Positions 10,051 through 18,678 are shown, counted from the stretch's first letter. The stretch is DNA of 64,000 nucleotides from Lachnospiraceae bacterium (GCA_022792335.1 JAAWAV010000014.1:54652-118651), one strand, 5' to 3'. The notes: generated by a model from the letters alone, not told the origin. Numbers and translations are program-made.

Positions 10051-11325
10051 ATGAAAAAAGAACCTTTTGTAACACTGGAGCAGCTTAAGGAAATTGAAAA
10101 GACTTATCCGACTCCATATCATCTTTATGACGAGAAAGGAATCCGGGAGAATGCAAAACGGGTGAAAGAAGCCTTTTCCTGGAACAAGGGCTTCCGGGAG
10201 TATTTTGCGGTGAAAGCCACCCCCAATCCTTTTTTAATCAATATTCTGCGGGAGTATGGCTGCGGATGCGACTGTTCTTCCATGACGGAGCTTATGATGG
10301 CGGATGCCATCGGATGTTCCGGGGAAGAGATTATGTTTTCTTCCAATGCGACGCCGGCAGAGGAGTATCAGTTTGCAAGGAAAATCGGCGCCACCATCAA
10401 TCTGGATGATTTTACCCATATTGAGTATCTGGAGAAGTGTGCAGGGATTCCGGAAACCATCAGTTGCCGTTACAACCCTGGCGGCGTGTTCAAAATGAGC
10501 AACGGGATTATGGATAACCCCGGCGATTCCAAATATGGCTTTACCCATGAGCAGATCGTCGAAGGATTCCGGATTCTGAAGGAGAGGGGGGCAAAAACTT
10601 TCGGGCTTCATGCCTTCTTAGCCAGCAATACCGTGACCAACGAATATTATCCGCTTTTGGCCAAGGTGTTGTTTGAACTGGCGGTGGAATTAAAGGAAAA
10701 GACAGGAGTTTCTGTGAAATTCATCAATCTCTCCGGCGGGGTGGGGATTGATTATCGCCCGGAGCAGGAGTCCAATGACATTCTGGCCATCGGCGAAGGC
10801 GTGCGGAAGGTCTATGAGGAAGTGTTGGTGCCGGCTGGCATGGGAGATGTGGCCCTCTATACGGAGATGGGACGGTTTATGATGGGACCTTACGGCTGTC
10901 TGGTGACGAAGGCCATCCATCAGAAGCATATTTATAAGGAATACATCGGCTGCGACGCCTGTGCCGCGAACCTGATGCGGCCGGCCATTTACGGAGCCTA
11001 TCATCATATCACAGTTATGGGGAAGGATAACAGCGTCTGCGATCACAAGTACGATGTGACCGGATCTTTATGTGAAAACAGCGATAAGTTTGCCATTGAT
11101 CGGATGCTTCCGAAGGTAGACGTGGGAGATTTCCTGGTGATCCATGATACGGGGGCTCACGGCTATTCCATGGGGTACAATTACAATGGAAAGCTTCGCT
11201 CTGCAGAACTTCTTCTGAAAGAGGACGGAAGTGTTCAGATGATCCGCAGGGGCGAGACGACTCATGACTATTTTGCAACCTTTGATTTCTGTGATATTTT
11301 AAAAGACATCAAGTGGCAGGACTGA
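10051..11325 (+). CDS. lysA: diaminopimelate decarboxylase-like PLP enzyme
   Basis: A fold-type III PLP decarboxylase of 424 residues, probably making lysine from meso-diaminopimelate. The PLP lysine is Lys55 in YFAVKATPNP. Other family marks are INLSGGVGIDYRPEQ (phosphate-binding glycine loop), SLCENSDKF in place of the usual CESGD, and the C-terminal HDTGAHGYSMGYNYN with RGETTHDYFATFDF. The altered CESGD position leaves some room for another substrate. Start ATG 10051 has AAAAGGAG at 10031-10038. The HAD gene starts two bases after its stop, so the two are surely cotranscribed. Confidence 0.82.
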   Translation: MKKEPFVTLEQLKEIEKTYPTPYHLYDEKGIRENAKRVKEAFSWNKGFREYFAVKATPNPFLINILREYGCGCDCSSMTELMMADAIGCSGEEIMFSSNATPAEEYQFARKIGATINLDDFTHIEYLEKCAGIPETISCRYNPGGVFKMSNGIMDNPGDSKYGFTHEQIVEGFRILKERGAKTFGLHAFLASNTVTNEYYPLLAKVLFELAVELKEKTGVSVKFINLSGGVGIDYRPEQESNDILAIGEGVRKVYEEVLVPAGMGDVALYTEMGRFMMGPYGCLVTKAIHQKHIYKEYIGCDACAANLMRPAIYGAYHHITVMGKDNSVCDHKYDVTGSLCENSDKFAIDRMLPKVDVGDFLVIHDTGAHGYSMGYNYNGKLRSAELLLKEDGSVQMIRRGETTHDYFATFDFCDILKDIKWQD

Positions 11326-11327
11326 CA

Positions 11328-12059
11328 ATGAAAACGATTGACACAGTGCTTTTTGATCTGGACGGAACCCTGCTTCCCATGGATCAGGATGCTTTTGTCC
11401 GACTCTATATGGAGGCCCTTGGGAGAACCTTTGCGCCGGATGGATTCGATCCGAAACGGCTGACCGGCTCCGTCTGGAAGGGCGTGGAGGCTATGATAAG
11501 AAACGACGGCTCTGTAAATAACCGGACCCGGTTTTGGAAGGTATTCTCCGAGGCCATGGATCGGGACATGGAAGAGCAGGAGACTCATTTTGCGAAATTT
11601 TATGAGAATCAGTTCGGAGAGGCGAAGGCGGCCACCGGATATTCGGAGCTTTCCGCGAAGGCTGTGCGGCTGCTTAAGAAGAAAGGCTATACGGTGATCC
11701 TGGCTACCAATCCGGTGTTTCCCACAGTGGCGACTTACCGGCGGATGCGGTGGGCGGGGCTTTCTCCAGAGGACTTTGAACTGGTGACGACCTATGAGGA
11801 AGAGCGTTACTGCAAGCCGAATCTTAACTATTATCGATCTATTTTGGAACGGTTCGGAAAGAAACCGGAGCAGTGTCTGATGGTAGGAAACGACGTGGAT
11901 GAGGATATGTGCGCGGTTTCTCTTGGAATGTCCGGATATCTTTTGACAGACTGCCTGATTAACCGGGGAGGAAAAGCGCTTGACGGATTTTTATCGGGAA
12001 GCTTTTCAGAATTTTACAATTATGCAGAAGAGATGACGGCTCTTGAAAAATTTTCGTGA
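11328..12059 (+). CDS. HAD family hydrolase
   Basis: Predicted phosphatase of 243 residues. The HAD motifs are present: motif I DLDGTLLPMD (nucleophile Asp and acid Asp), motif II ILATNP, motif III lysine in YCKPNLNYY, motif IV VGNDVDEDMCA. The cap region between motifs I and II is helical (C1 type). The substrate is not evident. ATG 11328 lies two bases past the lysA-like stop; a GTG at 11313 overlapping that gene is the alternative. Confidence 0.88.
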   Translation: MKTIDTVLFDLDGTLLPMDQDAFVRLYMEALGRTFAPDGFDPKRLTGSVWKGVEAMIRNDGSVNNRTRFWKVFSEAMDRDMEEQETHFAKFYENQFGEAKAATGYSELSAKAVRLLKKKGYTVILATNPVFPTVATYRRMRWAGLSPEDFELVTTYEEERYCKPNLNYYRSILERFGKKPEQCLMVGNDVDEDMCAVSLGMSGYLLTDCLINRGGKALDGFLSGSFSEFYNYAEEMTALEKFS

Positions 12060-12085
12060 TATTCGAACGAGCCGTTTACGGGATG

Positions 12086-12107
12086 TGCCGCCGGGAAACC
12101 GGCGGCA
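12086..12107 (+). other. GNRA-capped hairpin ahead of the permease gene
   Basis: A perfect nine-bp stem (TGCCGCCGG / CCGGCGGCA) closed by a GAAA tetraloop, followed by no T run. It sits between the HAD gene and the ribosome site of the AI-2E-family gene, so mRNA stabilisation or partial termination are both possible. Confidence 0.5.
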
Positions 12108-12133
12108 TAATCCGCGGAAAGGGGGAATGACTC

Positions 12134-13420
12134 ATGAAACAGGGAGAAGAAAGGCGGGAATCTGCCAGAGAGGGAATGAAGCGGTATGCGTCTATGGGGC
12201 TGACAGCCTTTTGCGTCATTGCTGCCAGCATTTTGTTTTTTCTGCTGCTATATAAATATGAAACGGTTATAAAAGCGATCAAAACGGTTCTCAGAATCCT
12301 GGAGCCGATTGTATTTGGGTTTATTATCGCATATTTGATGTTTCCGGTGGTAAAGTTTTTTGAAAAGTATCTGACAAAAGGATTCAAACAAGTGATCAAA
12401 CAGGAGAAAAAGGCTGTAAATCTCAGTAAGGGACTCAGCATTCTCCTGGCTCTTGTTTTCTGGATCGCCGTCATTACTGTGCTGGCTGTCATGGTCATTC
12501 CGGAGCTTTATACCAACATCAGCAGTATGATCGCCACCCTTCCCGGCCAGATTCGTCATACGTCGGCGGAGATCATGGAGTTTATGCAGCAGGAGGGGAT
12601 GGACTCTGACATTGTGCGGGATCTGACGGACAAGGCTTTAACCTTCTTTAATAACTGGGTACAGACAGATTTCTTTAAGGATATGAACGTACTTTTCGGC
12701 CATCTGACGACAGGAGTCATCAGCTTTTTCAGTACGACTTTTAATATCATTATTGGGATTATCGTGGCAATTTATGTGCTGAATGGGAGAAAGACTTTTA
12801 AACGCCAGGCAAAGCAGATGATTTATGCGGCTTTTTCTGAAAAACATGCAAAAATTCTGATTGACACTTTAAAAGAAAGCAATCAGGTGTTTGGCGGTTT
12901 TATTGCAGGAAAGCTGGTAGATTCCCTGATCATCGGAATCCTCTGCTTTATCGTACTCTATATCCTGCAGATGCCCTACACGGTGTTAGTCAGCGTGATT
13001 GTGGGCGTGACTAATATCATTCCCTTTTTCGGACCTTACCTGGGAGCCATTCCAAGCGCTATCCTGATTCTTTTGGCGAATCCGGCCAAAGGGCTCATTT
13101 TTATCCTGTTTATTTTGATTTTACAGCAGATAGATGGAAATATCATCGGTCCCAAAATTCTTGGGGAGTCCACGGGGCTATCCGCTTTCTGGGTGGTGTT
13201 TTCCATTCTATTTTTCGGCGGTCTCTTCGGCATCGTGGGGATGCTCATCGGAGTCCCGCTTTTTGCCGTTATCTATCGAATTATCAGTAGAATCGTGGAT
13301 TATCGCCTGCGAAAAAAGGGATTGATCCGCTTGGCTGAGGAAGGAAATGGAACGGGAAGAGGGACTGGGCCGACAGCAGAATCTGAGGCGAAAAAAGAGA
13401 AAAAACAGTCGAATAGTTGA
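12134..13420 (+). CDS. AI-2E/PerM family transporter
   Basis: An integral membrane protein of 428 residues of the AI-2E exporter-like family (PF01594). Hydrophobic segments occur near residues 22-42, 50-70, 105-125, 200-220 and in a C-terminal group that includes the family signature VGVTNIIPFFGPYLGAIPS and GGLFGIVGMLIGVP. Members export small molecules or cations; the cargo here is not predictable. The tail is charged and low in complexity. ATG 12134 follows AAAGGGGG at 12118-12125. Confidence 0.88.
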   Translation: MKQGEERRESAREGMKRYASMGLTAFCVIAASILFFLLLYKYETVIKAIKTVLRILEPIVFGFIIAYLMFPVVKFFEKYLTKGFKQVIKQEKKAVNLSKGLSILLALVFWIAVITVLAVMVIPELYTNISSMIATLPGQIRHTSAEIMEFMQQEGMDSDIVRDLTDKALTFFNNWVQTDFFKDMNVLFGHLTTGVISFFSTTFNIIIGIIVAIYVLNGRKTFKRQAKQMIYAAFSEKHAKILIDTLKESNQVFGGFIAGKLVDSLIIGILCFIVLYILQMPYTVLVSVIVGVTNIIPFFGPYLGAIPSAILILLANPAKGLIFILFILILQQIDGNIIGPKILGESTGLSAFWVVFSILFFGGLFGIVGMLIGVPLFAVIYRIISRIVDYRLRKKGLIRLAEEGNGTGRGTGPTAESEAKKEKKQSNS

Positions 13421-13512
13421 AAAATTGGTAAAAAAATTTAATGCAGTAATTGAAAAGATGTGTTAAAATAGCAATAGCTTTTGAAATTGGTAGGGAAAAT
13501 GGGGGAAGAGCC

Positions 13513-14364
13513 ATGTTTTGTGAGGAGTGCGGGAAACAAATTCCAGACAATTCTAAATTTTGCGATGGCTGTGGAGCGCCAGTAAAAGTTCTGGGGGAAC
13601 GGAAGCCTTCCGATCAGGCAGAAGCGCCTTATCAGGCTGATTTGTCTTATGGAAAGGCGCCTTCTTATGAGACGCCTTCTTATAATAGAGCGCACAGAGT
13701 AGAGCAGAATGCTCCGTTTTATGATGGGACGTCCCATACGGGAAGGGCCGTTCACAGAGCTTATAAGGAGCCGGTTCCGGATAAAAAAGAGAGAAAGAAG
13801 AAAAAGGGTAGCGCCCAGACAATTATCATTGTGATACTCAGTATAGCTGTGGTGGCTTTGATTGGCGTATTAATTGTTCTGGGGATTCGCACATTCGGAG
13901 GGAAAAAAGACGGAGATAGGAAGAGTGCGCCGGAAACAATCGAAAGCAGAGAGGAATCATCAGGAGAAATGGAAACAGAATCTTCTGAAGAAACAGAATC
14001 GGAGCAGGATACGACTTCTTCTCCTTCAGAATCTTCCGTACCCTCCAGCGTAGCTTTGGAAACTTCCTCTTCTGCACCCATGGAACCAGTGTCGGAATAT
14101 ATTCTTCCAACCAGCGATTCCGCGTATCTGACGGAAGCGGATCTTGCTGCTCTTACCAAAGAGGAGCTGCGACTTGCAAGAAATGAAATTTACGCCCGTC
14201 ATGGCAGAAAATTCAAGGATTCTGGTCTTAATAATTATTTTATGAGTAAGTCCTGGTATGTGCCACTGATCGATCCGGACCGTTTTAATGAGAATGTGTT
14301 CAATGAGTATGAGGCAGCCAACAGGAAGCTGATTGCAGACTATGAGAAGAAGATGGGATATTAA
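13513..14364 (+). CDS. zinc-ribbon membrane protein with YARHG domain
   Basis: A protein of 283 residues in four parts: an N-terminal zinc ribbon (Cys3, Cys6, Cys17, Cys20: MFCEECGKQIPDNSKFCDGC), a flexible Tyr/Pro/Ser linker ending in KKERKKKK, one transmembrane segment near residues 103-125, and a Ser/Thr/Glu-rich outer stalk leading to a YARHG domain (LARNEIYARHGRKF) near residues 220-265. The ribbon would be cytoplasmic and the YARHG domain outside. The YARHG domain is often found on cell-surface proteins and its ligand is unknown. ATG 13513 follows GGGGGAA. First gene of a five-gene cluster. Confidence 0.85.
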   Translation: MFCEECGKQIPDNSKFCDGCGAPVKVLGERKPSDQAEAPYQADLSYGKAPSYETPSYNRAHRVEQNAPFYDGTSHTGRAVHRAYKEPVPDKKERKKKKGSAQTIIIVILSIAVVALIGVLIVLGIRTFGGKKDGDRKSAPETIESREESSGEMETESSEETESEQDTTSSPSESSVPSSVALETSSSAPMEPVSEYILPTSDSAYLTEADLAALTKEELRLARNEIYARHGRKFKDSGLNNYFMSKSWYVPLIDPDRFNENVFNEYEAANRKLIADYEKKMGY

Positions 14365-14397
14365 TCTTGTGATTTCGGAGGGAATGGTTACATATAT

Positions 14398-15408
14398 ATG
14401 GGACAGATAGGGATTGCAGTGTACGATCTGGATGCCGCCTACACGGAGAGGTTTTGTCAGTATATGAACGAAGTGGCAGGAGACGAGTATGAGTTCAGAC
14501 CCGTTTATGATAGGGAACGGCTGAATCACCTGATTTCTGCCAGAGAAGTGGAGGGTGTTCTCGTCTCAGACACGCTTAGAGAAGAATATCCGCTTTTTAT
14601 CGGCGATATCCATGTAGGGTATCTGACTGGAGAGCCGATGGAAGAAGAAGGGGAGATCTTTCGCTATCAGAGCCGGAGAGAGATTCTGGAGGTGTTAGAG
14701 AGCCTTCTGGAGATTGAAGATACGTCGGTCAAGCTTCTGGTATTTGCCGGGGCTAGTGCGGGGTGTGGCTGTTCGACGGTGGCGGCGGCCTGCGCACAGA
14801 AACTGGCTTTGGAGGAGAAGCGGGTACTTTATATCAATATGAGTAGCCTTGGAGATGCGGAAACCATTTTCCATGGAGGAAATCCCAGAGATTTTCAGTA
14901 TCTCCTGAAAGAGCTGGAAACAGGAGGAGATTTGGATGCCGCCATGGGGGCAGTTTTAAACCGGGATACGGGAGGGGTTTATTATTACGACAATCTTTCG
15001 GCTCCTCTTTCTCTGATGGACATCAGCAAGTCCAGGATGGAGATTCTTTTGCGAAGGCTTATCGATTCAGGAGAATTTCGCTATATTATCATCGACAGCA
15101 GCTTTTCTCTGAACCATGGCCTGCTGGAAGCCTGTCGACTGGCAGAGCGGATCATTTTGGTCAGCGACGGCGTTTATACTTCGAATCACAGACTTCATAA
15201 AATCTGGTGCCTATTTAAAATGCTGGGAAATGGACTTTGCCGAAAATCAGTGCTCTTATATAATAAATTCCATGAGAAGTACGGACGGCTGTATGAGAAT
15301 CCGGAACTCCCTGTGGCTGGGACGATTGGAGTGCTTTCTCCTGCCGGCCCGGCTCTGATGGCGGAGCAGATGATGGGGCATGAGGCGCTGCGGGAGGTTC
15401 TGCGGTAG
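14398..15408 (+). CDS. MinD/TadZ-like protein with degenerate P-loop
   Basis: A protein of 336 residues with a receiver-like N-terminal part (residues 1-105) and a MinD/ParA-like C-terminal part, the domain order of CpaE/TadZ localisation factors. The Walker A position reads GASAGCGCST (118-127): both the signature lysine and the P-loop lysine are replaced. Later strands (RVLYINMSS, YIIIDSSFSLN, IILVSDGVY) follow the SIMIBI fold. It may bind nucleotide poorly or act as a scaffold. The ribosome site GGAGGG is about 15 bases from ATG 14398, which is long and suggests weak initiation. The FHA gene follows within 25 bases. Confidence 0.7.
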   Translation: MGQIGIAVYDLDAAYTERFCQYMNEVAGDEYEFRPVYDRERLNHLISAREVEGVLVSDTLREEYPLFIGDIHVGYLTGEPMEEEGEIFRYQSRREILEVLESLLEIEDTSVKLLVFAGASAGCGCSTVAAACAQKLALEEKRVLYINMSSLGDAETIFHGGNPRDFQYLLKELETGGDLDAAMGAVLNRDTGGVYYYDNLSAPLSLMDISKSRMEILLRRLIDSGEFRYIIIDSSFSLNHGLLEACRLAERIILVSDGVYTSNHRLHKIWCLFKMLGNGLCRKSVLLYNKFHEKYGRLYENPELPVAGTIGVLSPAGPALMAEQMMGHEALREVLR

Positions 15409-15432
15409 AAGAAAAGGGGGTTTTAATTCAAA

Positions 15433-16398
15433 ATGGACAGAATTGAACGGCAGGCGCCCATGGAAAATGCCTTTGACCAGGTCACCTACAATATGCTTTT
15501 CTGCAATGAGATTGACGGTGTGTTCCGGCTGGAGTTTACCAATGAGGCAGCCGGAGAGGCCAATTATAATACTGCAGGTTTTACGCCTCTCAGCCGGATT
15601 TTTTCGGCTGGGATGTCGAAAAAAACGGTGGTTCAGGTCTTAAAAAGTCTGCTTGGCGTATGGGTAAACCTGGATGAATATATGATTCCAAGAAGTGAAC
15701 TTCTGATGAGCCTTTCCGATGTATATGCTCACAATGAGACAGGAGAGATCCGCTGGATCTGTGGTCTGCAAAAGGATCCGAGAAGTCCGATTGAGAAGTT
15801 GCGCCTTCTGATGGCGGAACTTGTGACTATTATGGAGGGAAATCCGGAACAGAACCAGGAAAATCTACATACGCTCTTGAATTATGTAAAAGGGGTGAAC
15901 CGGGAAAATCTAAATCAGTGCAAGTCCATGGCGGATACGCTGCTTTTGCAGGATATTGCGGCGGCATCTGCGGAAGCGGCTGCCTCTGAGGAACTGGATT
16001 CTTACGGCTATGGCGGTAAAAAGGGAAACGGTTACGAGGACTCTTGGCGAGAGAGTGGCGATGGATTAAACATTATGATCCCGGATGTCTTTACAAAGGC
16101 CAGAGAAGTGGCATACATTATCCGGATTCGTACTGGGGATGAGATGGCGATTGTTTTGGACGAGACACTGATTGGAAAAAGCCGGGATGCAGACTTCCGT
16201 GTTGCGGATAACCGGGCGGTTAGCCGCCATCATGCCAGCATTCTTATGGAGAACGGCGGGTACTATCTGGTGGATCATGACTCTACCAATTCCACTTACC
16301 TGAATGGGATGCAGCTAGATCCGGGAGAGGAATATCGTTTGTGTCATGGGGACGGATTTGTTCTGGCCGATGAACCGTTCCAGTTTATGATACGATGA
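15433..16398 (+). CDS. DUF6382-like and FHA domain protein
   Basis: A protein of 321 residues. The C-terminal part (about 227-321) is an FHA phosphothreonine-binding domain, with IGKS at 247-250, VSRHHASI at 263-270 and STNSTYLNG at 284-292, the residues that contact the phosphopeptide. The N-terminal 170 residues match my recollection of the DUF6382 family that precedes FHA domains in Lachnospiraceae, followed by an Ala/Glu-rich linker. It likely reads Thr phosphorylation and recruits partners; no Ser/Thr kinase gene lies in the window. ATG 15433 is preceded by AAAAGGGGG at 15412-15420. Confidence 0.85.
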   Translation: MDRIERQAPMENAFDQVTYNMLFCNEIDGVFRLEFTNEAAGEANYNTAGFTPLSRIFSAGMSKKTVVQVLKSLLGVWVNLDEYMIPRSELLMSLSDVYAHNETGEIRWICGLQKDPRSPIEKLRLLMAELVTIMEGNPEQNQENLHTLLNYVKGVNRENLNQCKSMADTLLLQDIAAASAEAAASEELDSYGYGGKKGNGYEDSWRESGDGLNIMIPDVFTKAREVAYIIRIRTGDEMAIVLDETLIGKSRDADFRVADNRAVSRHHASILMENGGYYLVDHDSTNSTYLNGMQLDPGEEYRLCHGDGFVLADEPFQFMIR

Positions 16399-16416
16399 CA
16401 TAAGGGGGAAAAGAGT

Positions 16417-17388
16417 ATGTATTGTACGTACTGTGGAGCACCAAATACAGATACGGCAAAATTTTGTCGAAACTGTGGAAAGAGTCTGGCAGAAGAAAAC
16501 CTTCCGTCAGTAGATACGGGCGAAAGTACGGTGCCTTTGGGGAATGTTTTTCAAGACAGCGCCGGCGGCCAGGGAGGGCAACCGTCCAACCTGGAGCGCT
16601 CCTATGGCGACCAGCCTTATGAGGAAGGCCAGCCCTACGGAAATTTGCCTTATGAGGGGCAGTCCTATGGGAATCCGCCGTCTTATGGAGGAAACCAGCC
16701 CTATGAAAATCCGCCTTATGGAGGACAGTCTTACGGGAATCCGCCCTCTTATGGAGGCTGCTACAAAAACCAGCCGCTTTATGGAAGTCAGCCGCCTTAT
16801 GGAGCCGGACAGCCTGGCTATGGTCAGAACAGTTACGGGCAGGTCCCTTATGCAAACCAACCATCTTATGGGGCAGTAGAGGCAGGCAGACCTAAGAAAA
16901 AGAGAAAAAAGGGCCTGGCGATTGCGATTGTTCTGGTTTTTCTGGCAGCGATTATCGGTGGAGGAGTTTTTCTGTATATCAGGGAGAGCAATCCCATTAT
17001 GCCGGTGAAAAGTTTTTTTGGCGGTTTGAAGGAGTTTGACCTGGAAGAAGTTTATGACAGCATTTACTGGGGAGACGAATCTTCTTCCGATTGGATATCC
17101 AAGGAAGCCTTTATTCAGCAAGCAAAGAGTTTTTCATCGGATATCGCGAACCTTGTAACATTATCGGTTCCCGATCAGATAGAATTAGAAATAATCTCCG
17201 AGGGGGAGCCTTATGAGGGAGACGACGGCCTGATTAGAAAAGAAATAACGGTTGAAATGACAGCGGAGTTTATGGGGAAGAGCATCCGTGATCAACTGGA
17301 CGATATTGTGGTGGTGAAATCAGGAAAAAAATTTCTTTTTATTCCTGTCTGGAAAATTGACCATGAAGAACTGTATGGTTTTTTTTAG
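16417..17388 (+). CDS. zinc-ribbon membrane protein with Tyr-Gly-Pro repeats
   Basis: A protein of 323 residues: a zinc ribbon (Cys3, Cys6, Cys17, Cys20), a low-complexity region of degenerate PYG/SYG/NPPSYGG repeats (about 62-152), a KKKRKK stop-transfer patch, one transmembrane helix (about 167-188) and an outer domain of about 130 residues starting MPVKSFFGGLKEFDLEEVYDSI. The outer domain resembles NTF2/SnoaL-like folds in layout, which is inference. ATG 16417 follows AAGGGGG, 18 bases after the FHA stop. The architecture mirrors the YARHG protein of the same cluster with a different outer domain. Confidence 0.8.
   Translation: MYCTYCGAPNTDTAKFCRNCGKSLAEENLPSVDTGESTVPLGNVFQDSAGGQGGQPSNLERSYGDQPYEEGQPYGNLPYEGQSYGNPPSYGGNQPYENPPYGGQSYGNPPSYGGCYKNQPLYGSQPPYGAGQPGYGQNSYGQVPYANQPSYGAVEAGRPKKKRKKGLAIAIVLVFLAAIIGGGVFLYIRESNPIMPVKSFFGGLKEFDLEEVYDSIYWGDESSSDWISKEAFIQQAKSFSSDIANLVTLSVPDQIELEIISEGEPYEGDDGLIRKEITVEMTAEFMGKSIRDQLDDIVVVKSGKKFLFIPVWKIDHEELYGFF
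16600..16872 (+). repeat. coding repeats for the Tyr/Gly/Pro-rich linker
   Basis: Imperfect repeats within the zinc-ribbon gene at 16417, with units such as TCTTATGGAGG and CCGCCTTATGG encoding PSYGG, PPYGG and QPYG. They drift in length, unlike the more regular array in the next gene. Confidence 0.7.
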
Positions 17389-17421
17389 ATGATTTCGGAC
17401 ACTAGACAATACACAAATATC

Positions 17422-17444
17422 GTATGTTCCGGAATGGAACATAC
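17422..17444 (+). promoter_or_regulatory. 9-bp palindrome in the leader of the next zinc-ribbon gene
   Basis: GTATGTTCC (17422-17430) and GGAACATAC (17436-17444) with a five-base loop, immediately upstream of the AAAGGAGG ribosome site. It could be an operator or an RNA hairpin that controls ribosome access. Confidence 0.45.
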
Positions 17445-17460
17445 ATAAAGGAGGAAAAGT

Positions 17461-18585
17461 ATGGCAAAATTTTGTAGTCAATGCGGAAAGCCCTTGCAGG
17501 AGGGGGAAGTCTGTACCTGCCAGCAGCAGGCAGCAGGTAGTGGAGTAGTGCCTCAGAGTGGGCAGACTCCTCTCCAGATGCCGCCCCAGGGAGGTCCTGG
17601 CGGATATGGTCAGACGCCGCTTCAGGGGGGGCCTCAGGGTCCTGGTCAGACACCGCCCCAGGGAGGCCCTAACGGATATAGTCAGGTACCGCCTCAGGGA
17701 GGTCCCGGCGGATATGGCCAGATACCGCCTCAGGGAGGTCCCGGCGGATACAGCCAGATACCGCCCCAGGGAGGTCCCGGCGGATACAGCCAGATACCGC
17801 CTCAGGGAGGTCCCAGCGGATATGGTCAGGGACAGCCTTATGGATACGGTCAGGTGCCGCCTCAGGGAGGCCCCGGCGGATATGGTCAGCCTTACGGAGG
17901 ACCTCAGGTACCGAGGCAGCCGGGAGCTGCAGGGATTTATATGAAGGGGCTTTGGGGTACGATTGTGGATGCCTATAAGAAACCGGCAGAGACTCTTTCC
18001 AATATGGTAGAAGCGGGAAAGACGCCGGTAGTGCTTGGAATCTGCGGGATTCAGTGTATTCTGTTTTCTTTTATTTTCTTGTTTTTTGGATTTAAGATGA
18101 ATTCTGCCGCCAGCAGGCTCAGCGGAGGGATGGTATCTGTGAAGGTGGTTAGTACTCCGACGCTGTTTTTTGTAACGCTGATTGGCGGAGCCTGTATTTT
18201 GGCGTGCTGGGGAGCGGTTGCGATGGCCTTTGGTCGGGGGAAGAAACCGATGAATTATATGCAGGGACTTGGGGTGGCGGCCGCGAAGGCTCTTGCCCAG
18301 ATGCCGTTTACAGTTCTCACGGCTTTGATTGTTCTGATTTTTCCGATAGTCAGTCGGTATGATATCAATACGATTCCCATGCTCGTTGCATTGATGGCTT
18401 ATACATTGGGAAATCTTTTGGCTTATTTCTTTATTCCGGCGGGAATGGACGGATTCCTTACAGAAGAAAAGAATAAACGGGTTTGGCAATTATTCTTTTT
18501 GTTCTTGGTAAATGCGATTGTAACGGCGATTCTTGCTTTTATTTTCAGCCTTATTTTGGGGGGAAGTATCGGTAACTTCCTGTAA
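17461..18585 (+). CDS. zinc-ribbon, repeat-linker, multi-pass membrane protein
   Basis: A protein of 374 residues. A short ribbon has four cysteines (Cys5, Cys8, Cys18, Cys20, as CSQC...CTC). It is followed by a proline/glycine/glutamine array of 12-residue units of the type IPPQGGPGGYSQ (about 40-143), then a membrane domain with about five helices (near 190-212, 234-256, 283-298, 305-326, 342-366) in a Yip1-like layout (GTIVDAYKKPAETLSNMV leading in). ATG 17461 follows AAAGGAGG. Function unknown; the shared head group with two nearby genes suggests a common cytoplasmic partner. A terminator follows. Confidence 0.78.
   Translation: MAKFCSQCGKPLQEGEVCTCQQQAAGSGVVPQSGQTPLQMPPQGGPGGYGQTPLQGGPQGPGQTPPQGGPNGYSQVPPQGGPGGYGQIPPQGGPGGYSQIPPQGGPGGYSQIPPQGGPSGYGQGQPYGYGQVPPQGGPGGYGQPYGGPQVPRQPGAAGIYMKGLWGTIVDAYKKPAETLSNMVEAGKTPVVLGICGIQCILFSFIFLFFGFKMNSAASRLSGGMVSVKVVSTPTLFFVTLIGGACILACWGAVAMAFGRGKKPMNYMQGLGVAAAKALAQMPFTVLTALIVLIFPIVSRYDINTIPMLVALMAYTLGNLLAYFFIPAGMDGFLTEEKNKRVWQLFFLFLVNAIVTAILAFIFSLILGGSIGNFL
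17578..17889 (+). repeat. 36-base tandem repeat array inside a gene
   Basis: About eight in-frame units of 36 bases (core CCTCAGGGAGGTCCCGGCGG) encode PPQGGPGGY(G/S)Q(I/V/T). The middle units are nearly identical at the DNA level, so copy number may change by slippage or recombination without breaking the frame. Confidence 0.85.
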
Positions 18586-18606
18586 GCAATTCGTACAAAA
18601 GAAAAG

Positions 18607-18655
18607 CTCCGCTGGCCGAAAGCTCAAAAAGATTGGACGGCTAGGGGAGTTTTTT
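18607..18655 (+). terminator. terminator after the zinc-ribbon/FHA cluster
   Basis: Arms 18607-18618 (CTCCGCTGGCCG) and 18638-18649 (CGGCTAGGGGAG) pair with one mismatch and one wobble, followed by a run of Ts. Confidence 0.65.
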
Positions 18656-18678
18656 GCCGGCTTTTGCTGAATTTCCGG

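Noticed and set aside
14384..14410. Eight-codon mini-frame overlapping the TadZ-like start
   Set aside because: The ribosome site is only one or two bases from its ATG, too close for use; likely chance.
17320..18489. 389-codon open frame on the minus strand across the zinc-ribbon/repeat gene
   Set aside because: It is an antisense shadow of the Pro/Gly repeat array; composition (RRYLAVSAGTSL repeats) follows from the sense repeats and there is no ribosome site.
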